The position numbers were made by a program, and so were the translations under genes. DNA of 64,000 bases from Hordeum vulgare subsp. vulgare. Its lineage: Eukaryota > Streptophyta > Magnoliopsida > Poales > Poaceae. Location: positions 537,424,316 through 537,488,315 of the forward strand of contig NC_058519.1 in the NCBI RefSeq assembly GCF_904849725.1, in the 5' to 3' direction. This document shows, in pieces, positions 60,901 through 64,000 of the stretch. The notes under the pieces were generated by a model, which was given only the letters and a program-made list of their open reading frames with translations, searched no databases and was not told the DNA's origin. Numbering within the stretch: position 1 is the stretch's first letter; each line of letters begins with the position of its first letter.

Positions 60901-63900
60901 GGTTTGGAGAAATGGAGGTCCGATTCAATTTCAAGAAGATATCAAATGGGCTGACCAATCAAATTTTCTGTTTAGTCAGCTATGGAAACAAGAGTACAGA
61001 AATGGAGTACCATCCAAATCCAAATCATGTTTGGCTGCCAAAGAAATGGAATGGAATCACACAGGCGGCTAAGTCTTGGATGTTAGCTGGGTCACACACG
61101 TGCTGATGTCCTTGGCCTGCCAAACACAGACAACCACACGTCCTGCTCAACACGGTGTGGTGCACCAGGGATATCACGGCGTGACCGCCGCTTTCTGGCA
61201 TGGAGCACATTCGCCAGAGATTAGGGGAGGTGGCACCTAGTCAGCGACGATGATGGCAGGCAAGGACCCTGCAGTGGAGGCACAGTCGACGGCAGTGGTG
61301 GGCAAAACCGGCAGCAACGGCCAAGTGCCAGCGGCGGAGGTGGGCAAGGATGCCCAGTCAGCCCGGAACCCATGGTGGTTGTGACCTTTGAGGTTTGAGT
61401 GCCTCGAACCCGATTCTGCAAGATCCAGAGGGCGAGGACTATATTGGGAGAGACCTCACCTCACCCAGTTATGTTCCAATACCATGGAAAGTGGACGCAA
61501 TTCCAATTCCAAATCCCAACAGCATCCAAACATCTGATATTCAGAAGATACAATTCCAGTTCCCAATTTTATAGCTCAGTTCTAACATCCAATTGGGGTG
61601 TCAGTTATTTTCCTCTTTCAGGATAAGGCTTTTCCAGATGACGTTGCGGAAAATAAGATCACAAAGTAATAACAGAAAACGAGGGAAGTTTGAGAATTAA
61701 CAGACAACATAGAAAAGTCATGGTACATACCTTCGGCGCGCCCATGGAGTTAAAACGCCTTGTCGATAAATCCATGCACATGGAAACAAAATGGGGTTTC
61801 TTCCGACATCAAGAAGTGGCCCCTGCAATTATACTTTTCTATATTATACAAAGCAGGCATGTATAGGAATTAGGAAATATGTCCCAATTAGATAGTGTCC
61901 AACCGTGTAACATGCTTCAGCAAATGGATGGAGAATAGCAGCTTCTCGCATAAGCTTATGAGGTGCCTCCACAAGGTCAGTTTGCAAATCAGGCAAATTC
62001 CCATGCTTCTGCAATAGAGCAAGCCCTATAATACATACCATAGAAGAGATCTTTATTATGCTGTTAATACTAATGGAGCACATAATATAATACTAGGGGT
62101 AAATCCATGTCCTTTTGGACTTACCCATCTATGGATAATAGCAAGGGAGCTGCCTAGCCTAACCAGTGTAAGAAGGCAACTACTTGAATTAGGAGACAGG
62201 AGAAAAGGGTGACCATGGAGCTACAGTCTGAGCATCATTTTCTTCTGGTATCCTTTCTGAAATGTTACGGGTTTTACTTTTACATTTTCTATCAAGTAAA
62301 TGGCACCAAGCTCACCTGTACTCGAAAACAAATTGCAGGCAACTTCAAATATATACAATTACAATATTATTGTTTGTGTATTCTAAATTTGTGCAACAAA
62401 GTTACCATCATCTGAAATACAAAGTTAGTCTTATACTCCCTTCGTCCGGAAATACTTGTCATAGGAATGGATGTATCTAGATGTATTTTAGTTCTAGATA
62501 CATCCATTTTTATCCGTTTTTGTGACAAGTAATTCCGGGCGGAGGGAATATATGCCTGAGCAAAGCTCGATTACTTATAAGAACAATTTCTCCTCCAGTT
62601 TTCTGGGTAAGGGATAGGAAATAAAAATATTCAAGATATTGGTTTTATATAGAAGTCGTGTTTTTGAGGTGGAAGTGGACACCGGACATATTGCATATAC
62701 TTAAACATGCATACTGCAAAAAGGAGATTACTATATTATTGTTAATATGTTGGATTATGGTAGTAGACCTTATATATTCTTTATTGGATAGAGTACTGAT
62801 ATGGCTATGCACATCTTTGGGCAGGTAAATATCAAACTTTCAGGGTGTGTTTGGTAGCATGCATAGAGGATGCATGAGACTAAAAGTTCCCTCTTCAACC
62901 CACTTTTAGGTGTTTGGCAGGGTGGATGGGCTCTCCCGAGCATAGCCGAGTCATGCAAAAAAGGCCCAGAACGATGCTGAAGGGAGCACCCCCATACAGG
63001 CGAGCTGGGGTCAGCTACGCTGGGTTCGACCCCCGCAAAAATCCCTCCCCGACCCACTTGGATCGAACGACCTCCCCTCGTTTTCTCGCTCGGCCTCCCT
63101 CCCTGACCTAGCCGCCACCCCTCGCACTCCTCCTCTCTCCCGCGAACCCATGACGACAGTCACCTGATCTACATCCCCACCGCCCCCTTCCTCCTTGTCG
63201 CCGCCAGGCCCAGCCCACCGTCCCGCCGTCGCATCCCCACCGGCCCCCTTCCTCCTTGTCGCTGCCAGGCCCAGCCCGTCGTCCCGCCGTCGCCTCACCG
63301 CCGCCCTGTTCTACCACGCCATCGACGGTCAGGCTTGTCGCCGCCCCTCCCCGGTCTACCTCGCCGCCAGACCCAGCCCGCCGTCCCCGCCGTGAGAGGT
63401 AGCCACTCTGCCTCCTCCTCCTCCTCGGTCTATTTTATTGCTGGAAGTGTTTAGTGAAATGTCGAAATGTTGTTTCAATATTGTCTTGGTGCCAAAAAAA
63501 AATGTTCATGCAGCCTAGCTCAGATACAGGCTACCAAACACAGTCTCGGCATAACATGTCTCGTCTGATGCAGCCTACCAAACACAGTCTCAGCTCAGCA
63601 TGCGTCAATACATACACTTCTACCAAACAACTGCAGTTGCATGTACTAGCATGTCTCAAATGGGAACAACTATGCTAGGATGGTAACAGCTACCGAACAC
63701 ACCCTCAGTATATCCATGCAGGTTAGGCGGAAGTGCAAATGATTAGAAAATCCTAATAGGCCACCTAACATATACTTGATATGAAATTACCGAGACGGAG
63801 AGCCAACCTGCTAACAGTTCCAAATGGCCAGTCCCAGAAGCACGGTATGCAACCAATTCACCCAGAAGTCTTGCCACAGAATATACCTCATCTTCTTCCA

Positions 63901-63908
63901 ATACAGTC
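54993..63908 (-). CDS. Class-3 lipase, diacylglycerol-lipase-like (5' end outside window)
   Basis: Ten exons on the minus strand: 63808-63908, 61904-62025, 61731-61822, 60561-60666, 59965-60119, 58017-58138, 57151-57296, 56569-56666, 55880-56446 and 54993-55080. All junctions have GT and AG and the reading phase is kept through every one, giving about 530 residues and a stop at 54993-54995. The order is an N-terminal region (VARLLGELVAYRASGTGHLE, FAEACYTGPLLDVGRNPI), the lipase beta-strands (YFVVVLHDKKTVLIGVRGTE), the nucleophile elbow RVVGHSLGGAVATVLG, and NNDEFSSRLS holding a candidate catalytic Asp. A final DHLPWR holds a candidate His. It resembles the plant relatives of animal sn-1-specific diacylglycerol lipases, which have several N-terminal membrane helices; those would lie past 64000. 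A GTAAGT at 63989-63994 suggests another exon ending at 63995. No break is seen in the coding sequence. Confidence 0.88.
55880..56446 (-). CDS. Long lipase exon with a low-complexity insert
   Basis: This 567-base exon runs from IVNNDEFSSRLSINSILRLR to MFMDHLPW. The first part completes the hydrolase fold. The middle (about 56090-56330) is hydrophilic, rich in Asp, Gln and Ser (HQDALCNTEPDPQDLQNGFG), and looks like a disordered regulatory loop. The last part returns to a hydrophobic segment (MFLAGLIIHVVRNRRSLFPL). Confidence 0.85.
57151..57296 (-). CDS. Lipase exon with the catalytic serine
   Basis: This 146-base exon (CTCTTAG acceptor, GTAAAC donor) encodes SRKHGFLSTLVQEGSECHGY and then KIRVVGHSLGGAVATVLGMM. 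The GHSLG pentapeptide is the class-3 lipase nucleophile elbow, with the serine as the nucleophile. It is intact, which argues for an active enzyme. Confidence 0.9.
57485..57644. mobile_element. Stowaway MITE (160 bp) in a lipase intron
   Basis: It starts CTCCCACCGTTCC and ends GGAACGGAGGGAG, between TA dinucleotides. It has the same length and core as the MITE at 44662-44821. Confidence 0.9.
57714..57812. mobile_element. Stowaway MITE (99 bp) in a lipase intron
   Basis: CTCCCTCCGATCCATATTAC is complementary to the right end (ATATGAATCGGAGGGG), and the centre is TACAACTTTG / ACTAAAGTTGTA. TA lies on both sides. Confidence 0.8.
57844..57893. repeat. Short inverted repeat in an intron
   Basis: The arms GCATGTTTCAGT (57844-57855) and ACTGAAACATGC (57882-57893) are perfect complements around a 26-base loop. 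No function is assigned. Confidence 0.7.
58648..58883 (-). repeat. Cassandra LTR with 5S-like promoter (236 bp)
   Basis: This is the 3' repeat in element orientation. The minus strand carries GTTAAGCGTGCTTGGCTTGG and CTAGGATGGGTGACCGGCC, which correspond to the internal control region of 5S rRNA genes, with changes. Confidence 0.8.
59067..59078 (-). promoter_or_regulatory. Primer-binding site, initiator tRNA-Met type
   Basis: The minus strand reads TGGTATCAGAGC next to the end of the 5' LTR. Confidence 0.8.
59083..59207 (-). repeat. Cassandra LTR lacking the 5S segment (about 125 bp)
   Basis: It matches the other repeat on both sides of a gap of about 111 bases. The break lies at a CCT shared by both edges of the missing segment, so the deletion has 3 bases of microhomology. 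The right limit is approximate. Confidence 0.75.
60873..61603. mobile_element. Possible small DNA transposon in a lipase intron
   Basis: GATGTCAGAACTGA (60883-60896) and the complement of GATGTTAGAACTGA (61576-61589) form a 14-base inverted repeat with one mismatch, about 700 bases apart. The GC-rich centre differs from the intron around it. Ends and target duplications are not resolved. Confidence 0.35.
62436..62548. mobile_element. Stowaway MITE (113 bp) in a lipase intron
   Basis: CTCCCTTCGTCCGGAAATAC and its complement at the right end (GTAATTCCGGGCGGAGGGA) surround an inverted GGATGTATCTAGA / TCTAGATACATCC core. TA lies on both sides. Confidence 0.88.
62843..63703. mobile_element. Tourist/Harbinger-type element (861 bp) in a lipase intron
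   Basis: The left end GGGTGTGTTTGGTAGC and inverted right end GGGTGTGTTCGGTAGC differ by one base in 16. TCA flanks both sides (62840-62842 and 63704-63706). The interior has a GC-rich block with a 60-base tandem duplication (63172-63292) and repeated CTACCAAACACAGTCTC motifs at 63530-63590. No transposase is seen. Confidence 0.82.
63172..63292 (+). repeat. 60-bp tandem duplication in the intronic element
   Basis: Two copies of a GC-rich unit start CATCCCCACCG at 63172 and 63232 and share CCCTTCCTCCTTGTCG and CCAGGCCCAGCCC. They look like a piece of a grass gene leader taken into the transposon. Confidence 0.75.
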
Positions 63909-64000
63909 CTAAATCAGCACATAAGAGGAACTAGAGTAAACAGATATATTAGTGTTGAAACCTCACAGTGTAAAATGACTGGATATAGACTTACATATAC

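Overview
The window looks like nuclear DNA of a Triticeae grass (wheat, Aegilops or barley type). It is dominated by nested LTR retrotransposons of kinds I know from that tribe: Tekay-like chromoviruses with LTRs near 4 kb, and Athila-type elements whose LTRs begin TGATACGTC. It also holds many Stowaway and Tourist MITEs and CACTA ends. Family names come from memory of sequence style, not from a search. I see only one ordinary host gene, at the right end. No bacterial-style operon, CRISPR array or phage is present.

Left block (1-24774). The 3' part of a Tekay-like Ty3/gypsy element A (1-9954: an extra ORF, gag-protease, RT-RNase H, integrase, 3' LTR) sits in a minus-strand LTR of another gypsy family, called L here (9955-12397 and 24477-24774). 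L is also split by an Athila-type complex (12398-24476). That complex is a Sabrina-like 3' half (12398-15880), a truncated CACTA right end (15881-17598), and a gag-protease plus ORF element without RT or integrase, with its 3' LTR (17599-24476).

Middle block (24775-40791). A second chromovirus, B, is the host of everything here. Its pol is full of stops and is split by a minus-strand solo LTR with a perfect 5-bp target duplication (27156-29425). That solo LTR carries about 850 bp of plastid DNA (rbcL fragment, trnR-ACG, rrn5). B's 3' LTR (29865-40791) is split by a 7-kb CACTA transposon (31287-38274) with TCT target duplications. The CACTA carries same-strand exon fragments that I read as a DHHC acyltransferase, the proteasome subunit RPN8 and a plastid rhomboid, plus two unidentified exon-like pieces.

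Right-centre block (40792-54992). This is a patchwork of small DNA transposons with good terminal repeats and target duplications: Stowaway, PIF/Harbinger, a hAT with an 8-bp duplication, and Tourist-like elements. A decayed Athila 5' end with primer-binding site and gag (about 45.5-47.1 kb) lies among stretches of low-copy-looking DNA.

Right end (54993-64000). The minus strand holds at least ten exons of a class-3 lipase gene of the plant diacylglycerol-lipase-like type. Reading phases agree across every junction, and the nucleophile motif GHSLGG is intact. The gene starts beyond the window. Its introns hold three Stowaway MITEs, a Cassandra-like TRIM with a 5S-rRNA-like LTR, and a larger Tourist/Harbinger insertion.
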